Both the position numbers and the translations under genes were made by a program. 64,000 nucleotides of DNA from Planctomycetota bacterium (GTDB lineage: Bacteria; Planctomycetota; UBA1135): positions 1-64,000 of the forward strand of contig JAJFFB010000016.1 in NCBI GenBank assembly GCA_021776925.1. The letters run 5' to 3'. This document shows, one piece after another, positions 42,207-51,663 of the stretch. The notes below the pieces were generated by a model. The model was not told the origin of the DNA and made no database searches. It saw nothing but the letters and a program-made list of their open reading frames with translations. Every line of letters begins with the position of its first letter. Position 1 is the first letter of the stretch.

Positions 42207-43193
42207 ATGGACTGGTGGCAGCAACTGCAGCAGGCAGACGTCCTGCGCACCATTTTCCTCGCCGTTCTGGGCGCGGTGGTGGGCTCCTTTGCCAGCGCGG
42301 CGATTTACCGGATTCCGCGCGAGGGAACTTCGCTGCTCAATCCGGTGCGCTCGCACTGTCCGATCTGCAGGGCGACCATCGCCTGGTACGACAATCTGCC
42401 GATCCTCAGTTATCTGCTCCTGCGCGGCCGCTGCCGTAGCTGCAAGATTGCCTATGGTCCGGGCTACATGATCCACGAGGTGGTCATGTCCGCTTTGTTC
42501 GTGGCCGCCGGCTCGAGCTGGGCGCTGCAGGCCGGGCCGTGGGCCATGCTCGTGGTGCTGGTGGTCCTGGCCGCTCTATGGATCGCCGCGGCGGTCGACT
42601 GGAACTGGCTGATCCTCCCTGACGGCATCACTTTAGGTGGAATCCCCTTCGCCATGGCGGCCTCCCTGCTGGTGCCGGAACTGCATCTCGGTGGTGATCT
42701 GACCCACCTGCCCTGGGGGGTGGATTGGGTCGGTCTGAGCCTCGAGGATGCGCCCGCCAAGGTCGCTTTCGCCTCTGCTGCATTAGGATCTTCGATTTCT
42801 TTTCTCGCACTGATTGGAATCCGTGCTCTGTTTTCGTATCTTCTTCGTCAGGAAGCCCTCGGGCTTGGGGACGTCAAACTCCTCGCGGCTGTGGGTGCCC
42901 TGCTCGGCTTGGAAGGGGCCGTCTGGACCCTTCTGATCGGCGTCGCTTCCGGCGCCGTTCTCGGGCTGCTGAACATTGTGCGGATGACCCTGGTGGTGCG
43001 ACAGCGCCGCCGCCGCCGCGGGCGGACCAGGGTTCTGAAAAGCTCCGTGTACATGGGATGGTGGCTCGGCCGGCTCTTTCCCTTCGGCCCGCCCCTGGTA
43101 CTGGGAACGGCCCTGGTACTGCTCCTTCCCGATCAGGTTCGTGAGTTCTTCCTCGTGACCTGGCCCAACTCACTACGGGGACCGCTTCCCTGA
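42207..43193 (+). CDS. pilD: Prepilin peptidase / N-methyltransferase
   Basis: 328 residues from the ATG at 42207; a TTG 12 codons earlier is less likely. This inner-membrane aspartic protease cleaves and N-methylates type IV prepilins and type II pseudopilins. The N-terminal methylase domain has the zinc cysteines C51, C54, C76 and C79 (HCPICRATI and GRCRSCK). The catalytic aspartates lie in AAVDWNWLILPDGIT and GLGDVKLLAAVGALLG. About seven to eight hydrophobic helices are visible. An Arg-rich cytosolic loop (QRRRRRRGRTR) near 275 is unusual. A pseudopilin substrate is encoded at 46016. Confidence 0.93.
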   Translation: MDWWQQLQQADVLRTIFLAVLGAVVGSFASAAIYRIPREGTSLLNPVRSHCPICRATIAWYDNLPILSYLLLRGRCRSCKIAYGPGYMIHEVVMSALFVAAGSSWALQAGPWAMLVVLVVLAALWIAAAVDWNWLILPDGITLGGIPFAMAASLLVPELHLGGDLTHLPWGVDWVGLSLEDAPAKVAFASAALGSSISFLALIGIRALFSYLLRQEALGLGDVKLLAAVGALLGLEGAVWTLLIGVASGAVLGLLNIVRMTLVVRQRRRRRGRTRVLKSSVYMGWWLGRLFPFGPPLVLGTALVLLLPDQVREFFLVTWPNSLRGPLP

Positions 43194-43238
43194 CCTCCCT
43201 GCCGCCCGCCGCAGACCCGCTCTCGACCCAGCAATTCC

Positions 43239-43934
43239 ATGAACAAGCTCATCACCCTCCTTGCCCTCGCCGCCGTCACCCTGCCGGCCTGCCAGACCGG
43301 CTTCCAACAGGAAAAACTGGCCGATGCGGACCGCCAGATCGAAGCCTACCGCAACCAGAACAACCAGCTGCGCAGCGACCGCGACATCGCCCTCGCTGAG
43401 AGCCAGCAGCTGCAGGAGGAACTTCAGTTCTCCCGCAGCCGCGGGAGTGAATTGGAGAACCGCGTCAGCGCCATGGAGGCCTCGGCGCAGCAAGCCGACG
43501 CCGAGGTCGAGAAACTGCGCGGCCAGCTCGCCGGCACCGGCGTCGGTGTCGAGCGCCGCGGCGACGTGCTGGTCCTCGACCTGCCGTCGAGCCTGACCTT
43601 CCCCTCGGGGTCTGCGACCCTCAATGACAAGGGGCGCAGCAGCCTCAAGGCTGTTGCCGCCGCCATCAAGGGCGAGTACGCGGCCAAGACCTTCTGGATC
43701 GAAGGGCATACCGACAATGACCCGCTCAACAAGACCAAGGACAAGTGGAAGACCAATCTGCGCCTGTCCTCCGAGCGGGCGATGGCGGTGGCCGACTATC
43801 TGGTCGGGGAAATGGGCATCAAGCAGTCCTCGGTGCGCACCGCCGCGCACGGCGAATGGGACCCGAAAGTGCCCAATTCCAACGTCAAGAACAAGGAGCT
43901 CAACCGTCGCGTCGAGATCCTGATCCTGGACTGA
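43239..43934 (+). CDS. OmpA-family peptidoglycan-binding lipoprotein
   Basis: 231 residues with lipobox LPAC (C18). Residues about 25-95 form a predicted coiled coil (KLADADRQIEAYRNQNNQL, then EENRVSAMEA-like heptads). Residues about 105-231 are an OmpA-like domain: LTFPSGSATLNDKGRSSL, WIEGHTDNDPL, LSSERAMAVADYL and the final NRRVEILI motif that binds meso-diaminopimelate. It probably tethers the outer membrane to the cell wall, as Pal does, with the coiled coil as a spacer. It is followed directly by a terminator. Confidence 0.9.
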   Translation: MNKLITLLALAAVTLPACQTGFQQEKLADADRQIEAYRNQNNQLRSDRDIALAESQQLQEELQFSRSRGSELENRVSAMEASAQQADAEVEKLRGQLAGTGVGVERRGDVLVLDLPSSLTFPSGSATLNDKGRSSLKAVAAAIKGEYAAKTFWIEGHTDNDPLNKTKDKWKTNLRLSSERAMAVADYLVGEMGIKQSSVRTAAHGEWDPKVPNSNVKNKELNRRVEILILD

Positions 43935-43953
43935 GAACGCCGCGGTAGCATGT

Positions 43954-43990
43954 CGGGCCGGGCCTGCTTCAGGCGCGGCCCGTTCCCTTT
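43954..43990 (+). terminator. Rho-independent terminator after the OmpA-like gene
   Basis: A 7-bp outer stem (CGGGCCG, 43954-43960, with 43976-43982) and a 5-bp inner stem (GCCTG / CAGGC) are followed by TTCCCTTTT. It lies 20 bases after the OmpA-like stop. Confidence 0.8.
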
Positions 43991-44028
43991 TCCCAGGTCC
44001 GGACGGACCGGTTGTTCATCCTCTGCTC

Positions 44029-46008
44029 ATGGCTGCTGCGGACATCCATAACATCACCTTCCTCGGCTACACCGATGGCGGGAAGACATCTCTGGTCGAA
44101 GCGGTGGCGCATCATTTTGGTGCCACCAAGAGGTTGGGAAGCGTCAACGAAGGCAATACCCTGACCGATTTCCTGCCGGAAGAACGGGACAAACACCATA
44201 GTCTGGCGGCGGGCATGGTCCACCTCGAGGCCCCGCATGGCAAGCTGAATCTGATCGACACCCCCGGCTACCCTGACTTCGTCGCCGATGCGATCACCTC
44301 GATGGGGGCCGCCGGGACCGCGGTCTTCGCGGTCGCCGCGCGCGAAACGGGAGTGCCTTTCCACACCCTGCGCTTGTGGAAGATGGCCGAAGAAACCGGC
44401 CTGGCACGTGCCGTGGTCATGACCAAGCTCGACGGCGACAATCTCGAACTCGAACAGATCATCGACGAGGTGCGCTCCACCCTGGGGCAACGCGTGGTGC
44501 CTTTCACAATGGCCAACGGCACCGGCAAGGAATTCACCGCGATCGAACTGGTTACCGGCGACGACAACCCACACCATTCCGACCTGGTCGACGCCATCGT
44601 CGAAGCCGACGACGACCTGATGGAGAAGTATCTCGAAAGCGGTGAGATATCGGCGGAAGAATTGGAGCGCGCGATTCCCGACGCGATGGCCAAGGGAACC
44701 TTCGCGCCGTTGTTTTGTGTCGACCCGATCCGCGGCATCGGCCTGGCCGAGTTCGCCGAATTCCTGGTGCGCGATTTCCCCAGCGCGCGGCGCCAGCTCG
44801 AAGTCATGCACAGCGAGAACATCGAGGACGGCAGTCCCGACTCGCGCGTCGTTGCCCGCGTCTGGAAGGTGCTGACCGACAAGCACCTGGGGCAGGTGAC
44901 CTACCTGCGCATCCTGCAGGGAACCGTCACCTCGGAGACCCAGTTGCTCGACCCCCATTCCGGGCGCACGGTCAAGGCCAATGGCCTGGCCATGGTCGTC
45001 GGCAAGGATCTGCAACCGGCCGCCAGCGCCGGCCCTGGCGACATCGTGGCGATCACCCGGGTCGACGATCTCGAGGTCGGCGACGTCCTGGTCAGCAACG
45101 GAGAAGCCACGCGCCACGAATTCCCGCTGCCCAAACCCTACTTCACCCTGGCGGTGAGCCCCAAGAGCCGCGCCGACGAGCAGAAGTTCTCTGGCGAACT
45201 GAACAAGGCAGCCAAAGAGGATCCGTGCATCCGCGTGCGCCGCGACGAAGCCACCCACGAGTCGCTGCTGGACGGCCTTTCCGAACTGCACCTTGAGACC
45301 GTGCTCAAGCGCGTCGATAGCCGTGGAGTCGGCGTCGAGACCAAACTGCCGCGCATCGCCTACAAGGAAACCATCACCGGTAAGGCAGACGGCCATCACC
45401 GCCACAAGAAACAGACCGGCGGCTCGGGTCAGTTCGGCGAGTGTTACATCCGCATCGCGCCGACCGTCCGCGGCGACGGATTCTTGTTCACCAACAAGGT
45501 CGTCGGTGGCTCGATTCCGCGCCAATTCATTCCGGCGATTGAAAAGGGCTGCAATGAACAGATGGTGGTCGGCATTCTTGCCGGTTCCGAAATCGTCGAC
45601 ATCGAGGTCGAGGTCTACGACGGCAAGCACCACGCGGTCGACTCGGACGAACTCTCCTTCAAGACCGCGGCACGCGTGGCCTTGCGCGAAGCCTTCATGA
45701 AGGCCAGCCCGATCCTGCTGGAGCCGATCATGAAGGTCGAGATCACTGTTCCCAGCCGTTACTTCGGCGACGTCAGCGGCGACCTAAACACACGGCGCGG
45801 ACAAATCTTGGGCATGGAGGCCGAAGGCGACTTCCAGACCATCCTGGCCGAAGTGCCGCTGGCCGAATTGCTGACCTACGGCACCATTCTGCGGTCGATG
45901 AGTCACGGTGAAGGCAGCTTTGCGATGGAATTCGATCGCTACGACCAAGTTCCCTCCCACGTGCAGGAGCAGGTGGTTGCCGGACTCCAGGCGCTGGCGC
46001 AAGACTGA
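44029..46008 (+). CDS. Elongation factor G-like GTPase
   Basis: 659 residues, about 40 shorter than EF-G. G1 reads GYTDGGKTSL (about 13-22) in place of GHxxxGKT, G3 is DTPGYPDF (about 76-83) in place of DTPGHVDF, and G4 is TKLD. The His-to-Tyr change in G3 removes the residue tied to GTP hydrolysis on the ribosome and is typical of the EF-G-like/EF-G2 branch rather than the main factor. Domains II-V are recognisable (HHRHKKQTGGSGQFGECYI near 455 opens domain IV). The true fusA is presumably elsewhere. The role of this branch is not settled. A pseudopilin gene follows 7 bases later. Confidence 0.88.
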   Translation: MAAADIHNITFLGYTDGGKTSLVEAVAHHFGATKRLGSVNEGNTLTDFLPEERDKHHSLAAGMVHLEAPHGKLNLIDTPGYPDFVADAITSMGAAGTAVFAVAARETGVPFHTLRLWKMAEETGLARAVVMTKLDGDNLELEQIIDEVRSTLGQRVVPFTMANGTGKEFTAIELVTGDDNPHHSDLVDAIVEADDDLMEKYLESGEISAEELERAIPDAMAKGTFAPLFCVDPIRGIGLAEFAEFLVRDFPSARRQLEVMHSENIEDGSPDSRVVARVWKVLTDKHLGQVTYLRILQGTVTSETQLLDPHSGRTVKANGLAMVVGKDLQPAASAGPGDIVAITRVDDLEVGDVLVSNGEATRHEFPLPKPYFTLAVSPKSRADEQKFSGELNKAAKEDPCIRVRRDEATHESLLDGLSELHLETVLKRVDSRGVGVETKLPRIAYKETITGKADGHHRHKKQTGGSGQFGECYIRIAPTVRGDGFLFTNKVVGGSIPRQFIPAIEKGCNEQMVVGILAGSEIVDIEVEVYDGKHHAVDSDELSFKTAARVALREAFMKASPILLEPIMKVEITVPSRYFGDVSGDLNTRRGQILGMEAEGDFQTILAEVPLAELLTYGTILRSMSHGEGSFAMEFDRYDQVPSHVQEQVVAGLQALAQD

Positions 46009-46015
46009 AGCCGGA

Positions 46016-46516
46016 GTGGCACGCGTTCTGCGCCTGGTCCGGCCTTCGCACAGGGGTGGGCGATCTGCGTTCACCCTACTGGAACTGGTCGCCCTGCTGC
46101 TGATCCTGGGCGCAGTGTCCGCGTTGTGGCTGCCCGGGCGCTACGAACACCGGCTCGCGGCCAATGAACACGGCGCCGAAGAGGTCCTGCGCATGATCCA
46201 GTCGGCTCAGGCCTGCTGGCTCGCCGAGCGTGGCCGCTACGCCGCACTGGGCATGCTCGCCAACGCCCCCGACGCAGATCTGCCCCGGGTCAACCAACGC
46301 GAGGCTCTGCTGCCCTTTCTCAAAGCGGGTTCGCACGGCCGCGCGCTTTATGGCGGCTATGAATTCAGCGAGCGGCGCAATGACCTGGGCCACCCCGGAG
46401 GGGTGTTGGCACGCCCTTCCCAAATGGGCTACAGCGGTCGTCGAGTGTTCCTGCTCGAATACGCCCAAGGCAGCCTGGTCGAGATCGAGGATCCGGGTCC
46501 GCCGCCGCTTTACTGA
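46016..46516 (+). CDS. Type II secretion / type IV pilus pseudopilin-like protein
   Basis: 166 residues from a GTG 7 bases after the EF-G-like stop, the only start near the prepilin motif. The N-terminus has a short basic leader (RPSHRGGRSA) followed by FTLLELVALLLILGAVSALWLPG, the class III prepilin signature with Glu at position +5. The residue before the cut is Ala rather than the usual Gly. The C-terminal part is small and globular (RMIQSAQACWLAERGRYAAL). It is a likely substrate of the prepilin peptidase at 42207. It is convergent with tatD. Confidence 0.8.
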   Translation: MARVLRLVRPSHRGGRSAFTLLELVALLLILGAVSALWLPGRYEHRLAANEHGAEEVLRMIQSAQACWLAERGRYAALGMLANAPDADLPRVNQREALLPFLKAGSHGRALYGGYEFSERRNDLGHPGGVLARPSQMGYSGRRVFLLEYAQGSLVEIEDPGPPPLY

Positions 46517-46534
46517 CCTGGATCCGCAGTCCCT

Positions 46535-47362
46535 TTACTGATCTGGGTTGCCTTGGATCGGGCGCGAATCAGGCGCCGCTGCAAACGAGGCCGGGGCACC
46601 GAAAAGGTCCACCGCGTTGTTCCAGGTCTGCTCGGCCAGTTCTTCCAGCGACACCCCGCGCAGCTCGGCCAGGCATTCGGCGGTATGGAGTACGAAGGCG
46701 GGTTCATTACGGCGCCCGCGGTGCGCTTGCGGCGCCAGGAAGGGCGCGTCGGTTTCGACCAGCAGGCGGTCGCTCGGCACCAGCGCCGCAGCCTCGCGCA
46801 GAGCGCCAGATTTCGGGTAGGTGAGGTTGCCGGCGAAGGAGACGTGCAGCCCGAGTTCGACGAAGGGGGCGACCCATTCGGGGCCCTGTGAGAAACAGTG
46901 CATGACACCACGCAGCGGGCCGGGCGCCGCTTCCAGGACCTGCAGCAGACGTGCCGCCGCCTCGCGGCAGTGCAGGATCAGCGGCAGGTCAAGGCGCGTG
47001 GCGAGTTCGAGATGAAATATGAGCGCGCTCTCCTGCACCGCGGCCTCGGTGCGGTCACGATAGAAGTCGAGACCGGTCTCGCCGATTGCCGCCCAGCCGC
47101 CTTGCGCCGCGAGGCTGCCGAGTTCTGCCAGGCTCTGTTCCAGGGCACCCAGCGGGCCAACGTCGTTGGGGTGAATGCCGACGCTGGCCAGCAGGCACGG
47201 GTGCAGATCTTGCAGGGCGCGCCCGTGGCGTGCGCTGGCGAGGTCGATCGCCACCGTCAGCATGGCCTCGACGCCCTGCTTGCCAGCACGTTCAATGCGC
47301 GCCGCGGCAGGGTCGCCCTCGATCTCCCAGGTGAGGTGGCAGTGGCTGTCGTACAGGCGCAT
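46535..47362 (-). CDS. tatD: TatD-family metal-dependent DNase
   Basis: 275 residues. The start is the ATG at 47362, giving MRLYDSHCHLTWEI; the longer frame upstream runs into the next gene. Family residues are DSHCHL (metal pair), GETGLDFYRD (Glu), LILHCRE (His), the GVMHCFSQG segment and LLVETDAPFLAP (Asp). TatD proteins are TIM-barrel 3'-5' exonucleases. It lies 11 bases after a HEAT-like exported protein and is probably co-transcribed with it. Confidence 0.93.
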   Translation of the reverse strand: MRLYDSHCHLTWEIEGDPAAARIERAGKQGVEAMLTVAIDLASARHGRALQDLHPCLLASVGIHPNDVGPLGALEQSLAELGSLAAQGGWAAIGETGLDFYRDRTEAAVQESALIFHLELATRLDLPLILHCREAAARLLQVLEAAPGPLRGVMHCFSQGPEWVAPFVELGLHVSFAGNLTYPKSGALREAAALVPSDRLLVETDAPFLAPQAHRGRRNEPAFVLHTAECLAELRGVSLEELAEQTWNNAVDLFGAPASFAAAPDSRPIQGNPDQ

Positions 47363-47373
47363 CGTGGGTGGCT

Positions 47374-48279
47374 TCAGGGCAGCGGCGGCAGACCGCGTTC
47401 GGCGCGCAGTTCCCGTACCAGAGCATAGAGGCCCGGCTGTACGTCGCGTGGCGGGACGCTGTCCATGAGCAGCTTTTCGCCCATTGCGGGGGCCAGTTCC
47501 AAGGTTGCCAGCAGCCCGGCCTTGCGCACGATCAGGTCGCCAGTCGAGGCGAGAAAAAGGCTGGCCATGTCGGCGGCGAGATCGGTGGCACCGCGTTCGA
47601 CCAGGGCATCGACGGCGGCGCGGCGGGCAGCGCCGTCGAGAGCATTGCGGTGCACTGCGGCGAGCAGCAGTTCTTTGGCCTGAGGTCCGACCTGGGCCGC
47701 GGCGACGTCGCGGATGAAACGCAGGTGCAGGTTTTCGGTGCCGCGCTCGGATTCGCGCAGCAGGCGGCCACCGCGCTGCAGCGCGATGTCGGGATCGTTC
47801 AGCCAGAAGACCCGGTGGCACCACAGCCTCAGTTCCACTGGAGTGGTGCGCTGCTCGACCGTCATCGCGCGTTGCATACTGCCACCTGGATCGGCGCGGT
47901 GGGCGGCGCGAAAAAGGGCGAGTCCTTCGTCGGCGTCGCGGCGCATACCCTGTTGCAGCCAGGCCAGCCACGGCAGCTCGGCGGTGCCGGGCAGGTCGGC
48001 GAGGGCGTCGAGGCAGGCGAACTGCAGCTTGCGCGCGGTGTGCAGATGTTCGGCGGTGTCGGCACTCATGCGCACGCGGCCCAGGGATTGTGCGGCAGCG
48101 AGCAGGGCTGCTGCGGGGGGGATGGCGGGGTCGAGTCCGGCACGCAGACGTGCGCGCTCGCCACAGGCACTGAAAGGAAGACTGGCGGGGTTGCTCTGGA
48201 CCGTGCCGCCGGCCACCGCGGCGGCGACGGCGATGGCGGCCGGAAATAGGGCACGGAGGCTTGCAAAGGCAGGGTTCAT
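47374..48279 (-). CDS. Exported protein of unknown function, alpha-helical repeats
   Basis: 301 residues. I recognise no family. The N-terminus looks like a signal peptide (ALFPAAIAVAAAVAGG). The rest is Ala/Leu/Arg-rich helices of about 30-40 residues that resemble HEAT or TPR-like repeats (KELLLAAVHRNALDGAARRAAVDALVERGATDL). There are three cysteines and no catalytic motif. It starts at an ATG, is divergent from the giant lipoprotein gene at 48423 and is followed by tatD. Confidence 0.7.
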   Translation of the reverse strand: MNPAFASLRALFPAAIAVAAAVAGGTVQSNPASLPFSACGERARLRAGLDPAIPPAAALLAAAQSLGRVRMSADTAEHLHTARKLQFACLDALADLPGTAELPWLAWLQQGMRRDADEGLALFRAAHRADPGGSMQRAMTVEQRTTPVELRLWCHRVFWLNDPDIALQRGGRLLRESERGTENLHLRFIRDVAAAQVGPQAKELLLAAVHRNALDGAARRAAVDALVERGATDLAADMASLFLASTGDLIVRKAGLLATLELAPAMGEKLLMDSVPPRDVQPGLYALVRELRAERGLPPLP

Positions 48280-48422
48280 GCGGTGTTTCGCCAGGAATGG
48301 AAAGGAGTTACTGCCGCTTCTCGGGTGCTAGAATCAAAGTGGCGGTCGGTGACGGAATCCCCCTTCCTGAAACTCCCGGCCGCAGCCCTGAGAGAGACGG
48401 TCAAGGCACCCGTCCCAGCACG

Positions 48423-51400
48423 ATGATCCGGATTCTACGGCTTTCCCTGCTCCTGCTTCCCTTCTCCCTGGCCGCCTGCGGTTCCGGCGGCTCCGGTGGT
48501 GCTTCCGGTGGCGCGGCGGCAACGCTGAAGCTCGACCTTTGTTCGCTCGGCTGTTCCGGAGGCAACTGCGCCATCCGCACGATTCAGGTCAACACCGACA
48601 TCGTCCTGACCTTCAATGATCAGGTCAACCCGGACACGGTCACCTTCACCGAGTTCTCGATTGTTGAGCGGGACACCGGCAGCACGCCTCCCGGGCAGTT
48701 CATGGTTTCCGGCAACCAGGTCATTTTCCGTCCGGCCTTTGTCGACGATGGCGTCAACGTATCCTTCGGATTCAACGATTCGATGGAGTACACCATCACC
48801 CTGTTCGCGGCGCCGCAGCACAGCGCGGTGGTGCGTTCCAGGATCGGCCGTCCGAATAGTTCGCCGCTCAGCTGCACGGTTCTTGCTTCCGGCATCCAGG
48901 ATTTCGTGCCCGGGCCGCCGATTGTCAGCGTGTCCCCGAACGAAGACGAACCGCCGACCAGCCGCTCCTTCCCGGTCACCATTCAGTTCAACGACATCAT
49001 CCTCAGTTCGCAGCTGATCGATGCACAAGGACAGAGTGCCACGGTGCAGGTTACGTTGGTCACCGACGACGGTCAGGGCAACCTGTCCGAGTTCGCGCTA
49101 CCCGGCAGCTTCGCTTTCCAATCCGACCTCGATCAGCGTCAATCCACCCTGGTGTTCAACTCGACCACCGACTTCCCGCTCGGTGGCAGCGGTCTGCGCT
49201 GGCTGCGCGTCGACGTCTCCAACCAGATCTCCGACCTGGTCGGCAACGGCCTCGGCAACCCCGGCTCCTACAAGATCCCGCTGATGGAAGGCAGCGGCGA
49301 CCTGGGGGAATTGGTCGAATCCTTCAATACGTCGACGGCGCGCGACGATGCCACCAGCACCTTCGGCCTGTGGACGGGCTCGGGTTTTCTCGACAGCGGC
49401 CTCGATCCGGTGACTGGCAACCACCACGGGGGCGGCCACGGCATCCTCGGCTTCGCCGATCTCGCCGGAATGGTTTTCGACACCGACAGCATGACCCTGG
49501 ATTCCGAACTGCTCGGTGTTCCGGTCACCCTCCAGGGCGCCCAGGCCGGAGTCTTCTTCTTCAGCGGTATCGAGGCCACCACCATCGGCCTGGTCAGCGC
49601 GATCGGAGCGCAGCCGGTGCGTATTTTCGTGCGCGGCAGCGCCGAGATCCAGACTCTGTTCGATCTCTCCGGAGAAGACGGCGAGGTCAATTTCGCCTTG
49701 CACCGTCCTTTCGACGAACGGCTTTCCTTCACCGCGCAGCAGGAACCGAGCGCTGCGATGCGCGCGCTGATGACCGATGACAACGAAGCCCTCGGCGGAC
49801 TCGGCGGCAGCGGCAAGCTCGGCGGCGGCGGCGGCGGTCAGGGGGGGGCTTCCTGGTACACCTTCCCGGGTTACTACGACGACGACAAGGTCGGTTGGTT
49901 CGTAGAGAGTTCCGGCTCTGGCAGCGCCGACACCACGCGCTACCTCGATGGTTTCGGCGGTGTCCAGGTGGTGGCCGCTCATGGCACCAATGGCGACGGA
50001 GTCGGCGGCACCGCTGCCAGTGGTCTGCCGCTTGGTGCAGAAGCCGCCAACCTGGTCGGCGACTTGATCGGGGGCTCCGGCATGGGTACCTGGGCGTGGC
50101 CGCCCAAGACCAACATGTTCCCGCTTGAGTCGGAAGTCAGCGGCGGCGACTGGTTCGGCACCCTGAACGGTCTCAAGGTCGAGGCCTACCGCGCCTCCAG
50201 CAACACCAACGCCTTCTATTCGCGCGCGCGCGCGCGCGGTGGCGGCGGCGGCGGTTTCTGGGGCGACGGCCAGCGTGGCTGGGTCCATGACAAGGCTGGT
50301 GCGGCCCGTGACCCTGAGAACAACAAGCTGGTCGGTCCCGACCTGGACCGCTGGGACGCTCCCACCAACTGGGACTTCAACGGCGACCGCACCCACAACG
50401 GCGGTGGCGCGGCAGACGAATTCGAGGTGTGGCCGTCGCTGCTGATGTGGGATGACCGCGCTGGCAAGTTAATCGAAGATGGCGCCGGCGGGGCTTACCG
50501 TCCCAAGGTCGGTGGCAATCCGGAGCCCTTCTACACACTTGACCCCGAGGCCGGCTTCCTGCGTGGCGGCGGCGGCGGCGGCGGCGCCGGCATGAGCCAG
50601 CACGGGTCGCACAACATCCACCTCAGTGGTCAGTCCGGAACCGTACCACGCCAGATCGAGACCTACCGCAGTGGTGACGGCGCCGGCGGCGGCGCCGGCG
50701 GCGCCGGGATGCAATTGCACGTCGGCAACGACCTGACCATCAGCGGCCAGATCTCGGTCGCCGGCGGCGACGGCGGTTCCTCGGCCTTCAAGGTGCCAAG
50801 CTCCTTCGGCGTCGACAAGAAAGCCTTCGTGCGCACCCTGCCCGGCGATGCCGGCGGCGGCGGTGGCGCGGCCGGATCGATGCTGCTGCAGGTCGGCGGC
50901 GACCTGACCCTGGACAATGGTGCGCTCAATCTGCAAGGCGGCAGCGGTGGCACCGGCTCGGTCGGCAATCACGGCGGCGACGGTGGTTATGGCCTTCTGC
51001 GCCTCGAAACGCCGCAGACCGTGACCCTCCCAGACCTGCAAAGTGTGGTTCTGCCGATTGAATCCTTCGATCTGGCTGACCGGCCTGAGTACGGGCTTAG
51101 TGGGGCCAACTGGTCCTCCTTCCCCGGGCGGCTGCCTGGCACCGTCGGCGACCTGACCGTGCCCCGCGCCGTCGGTGGGGGTACGGTCACCTTCGAAGGC
51201 AATTCCAGCGGCGTCGGTTCGGACTGGTACCTCGCCCCTGAAGCGGTGCTCTTCGCCCAGTTCTACGACTACGAGGTGGTGGTCTCGTGGAGCGACGGTC
51301 AAGGCGGATCCGGCGTGGTGCGCTACTCCGACATCAATCCGACCACTCCTGGAATCACTCCGCTGTGGTTGGCCATGCAGACCAGCTTCGCCGTCGACAA

Positions 51401-51623
51401 CAATGGCACCATCGAAGTCAGCGAAGGCTCCGAAAGCCCCTGGATCCTGCCCGGATACAACACCACCGGCGGCGGCGGCAATGCCCTGGAAACCGCCCCC
51501 GGCCCGACGCGGGCCATTCGCTTCCAGTTGGTCTTCGACCACGAACAGATCGCTGCTCTGATCGGCAGCAGCGCCGGCGCCACTTTCGAAGTGAGCGAGG
51601 TGCGTTTCCTGTGGCGGGAATAG
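48423..51623 (+). CDS. Giant Gly-rich surface lipoprotein, subfamily B (member 2)
   Basis: 1066 residues from the ATG at 48423, which places a signal peptide with lipobox LAAC (C19) first. A Gly/Ser spacer leads to CSLGCSGGNC (C40, C44, C49), two Big_5-type Ig-like regions (about 50-130 and 165-300), then a long beta-rich region with Gly runs (from about 430). Marked segments are GGASWYTFPGYYDDDKVGW, SRARARGGGGGGFWG, PFYTLDPEAGFLRGGGGGGGAGM and DLTISGQISVAGGDGGSS. It ends in a compact domain finishing VRFLWRE. No catalytic motif was found. The 5' leader has a TAGAAT box (48329-48334) but a poor -35. It is paralogous to the next gene end to end. Confidence 0.8.
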   Translation: MIRILRLSLLLLPFSLAACGSGGSGGASGGAAATLKLDLCSLGCSGGNCAIRTIQVNTDIVLTFNDQVNPDTVTFTEFSIVERDTGSTPPGQFMVSGNQVIFRPAFVDDGVNVSFGFNDSMEYTITLFAAPQHSAVVRSRIGRPNSSPLSCTVLASGIQDFVPGPPIVSVSPNEDEPPTSRSFPVTIQFNDIILSSQLIDAQGQSATVQVTLVTDDGQGNLSEFALPGSFAFQSDLDQRQSTLVFNSTTDFPLGGSGLRWLRVDVSNQISDLVGNGLGNPGSYKIPLMEGSGDLGELVESFNTSTARDDATSTFGLWTGSGFLDSGLDPVTGNHHGGGHGILGFADLAGMVFDTDSMTLDSELLGVPVTLQGAQAGVFFFSGIEATTIGLVSAIGAQPVRIFVRGSAEIQTLFDLSGEDGEVNFALHRPFDERLSFTAQQEPSAAMRALMTDDNEALGGLGGSGKLGGGGGGQGGASWYTFPGYYDDDKVGWFVESSGSGSADTTRYLDGFGGVQVVAAHGTNGDGVGGTAASGLPLGAEAANLVGDLIGGSGMGTWAWPPKTNMFPLESEVSGGDWFGTLNGLKVEAYRASSNTNAFYSRARARGGGGGGFWGDGQRGWVHDKAGAARDPENNKLVGPDLDRWDAPTNWDFNGDRTHNGGGAADEFEVWPSLLMWDDRAGKLIEDGAGGAYRPKVGGNPEPFYTLDPEAGFLRGGGGGGGAGMSQHGSHNIHLSGQSGTVPRQIETYRSGDGAGGGAGGAGMQLHVGNDLTISGQISVAGGDGGSSAFKVPSSFGVDKKAFVRTLPGDAGGGGGAAGSMLLQVGGDLTLDNGALNLQGGSGGTGSVGNHGGDGGYGLLRLETPQTVTLPDLQSVVLPIESFDLADRPEYGLSGANWSSFPGRLPGTVGDLTVPRAVGGGTVTFEGNSSGVGSDWYLAPEAVLFAQFYDYEVVVSWSDGQGGSGVVRYSDINPTTPGITPLWLAMQTSFAVDNNGTIEVSEGSESPWILPGYNTTGGGGNALETAPGPTRAIRFQLVFDHEQIAALIGSSAGATFEVSEVRFLWRE

Positions 51624-51663
51624 TCCACCTGGAGCTGCCACTCCCACCCCTGCCATCCTCCCC

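Noticed and set aside
46505-46545. Terminator between the pseudopilin and tatD
   Set aside because: Only a short direct repeat (CTTTACTGA..CTGG) is present; there is no stem followed by a T-run.
48308-48334. Promoter TTACTG / TAGAAT before the giant lipoprotein at 48423
   Set aside because: The spacer is only 15 bases, too short for a convincing sigma-70 promoter; mentioned only in the gene entry.
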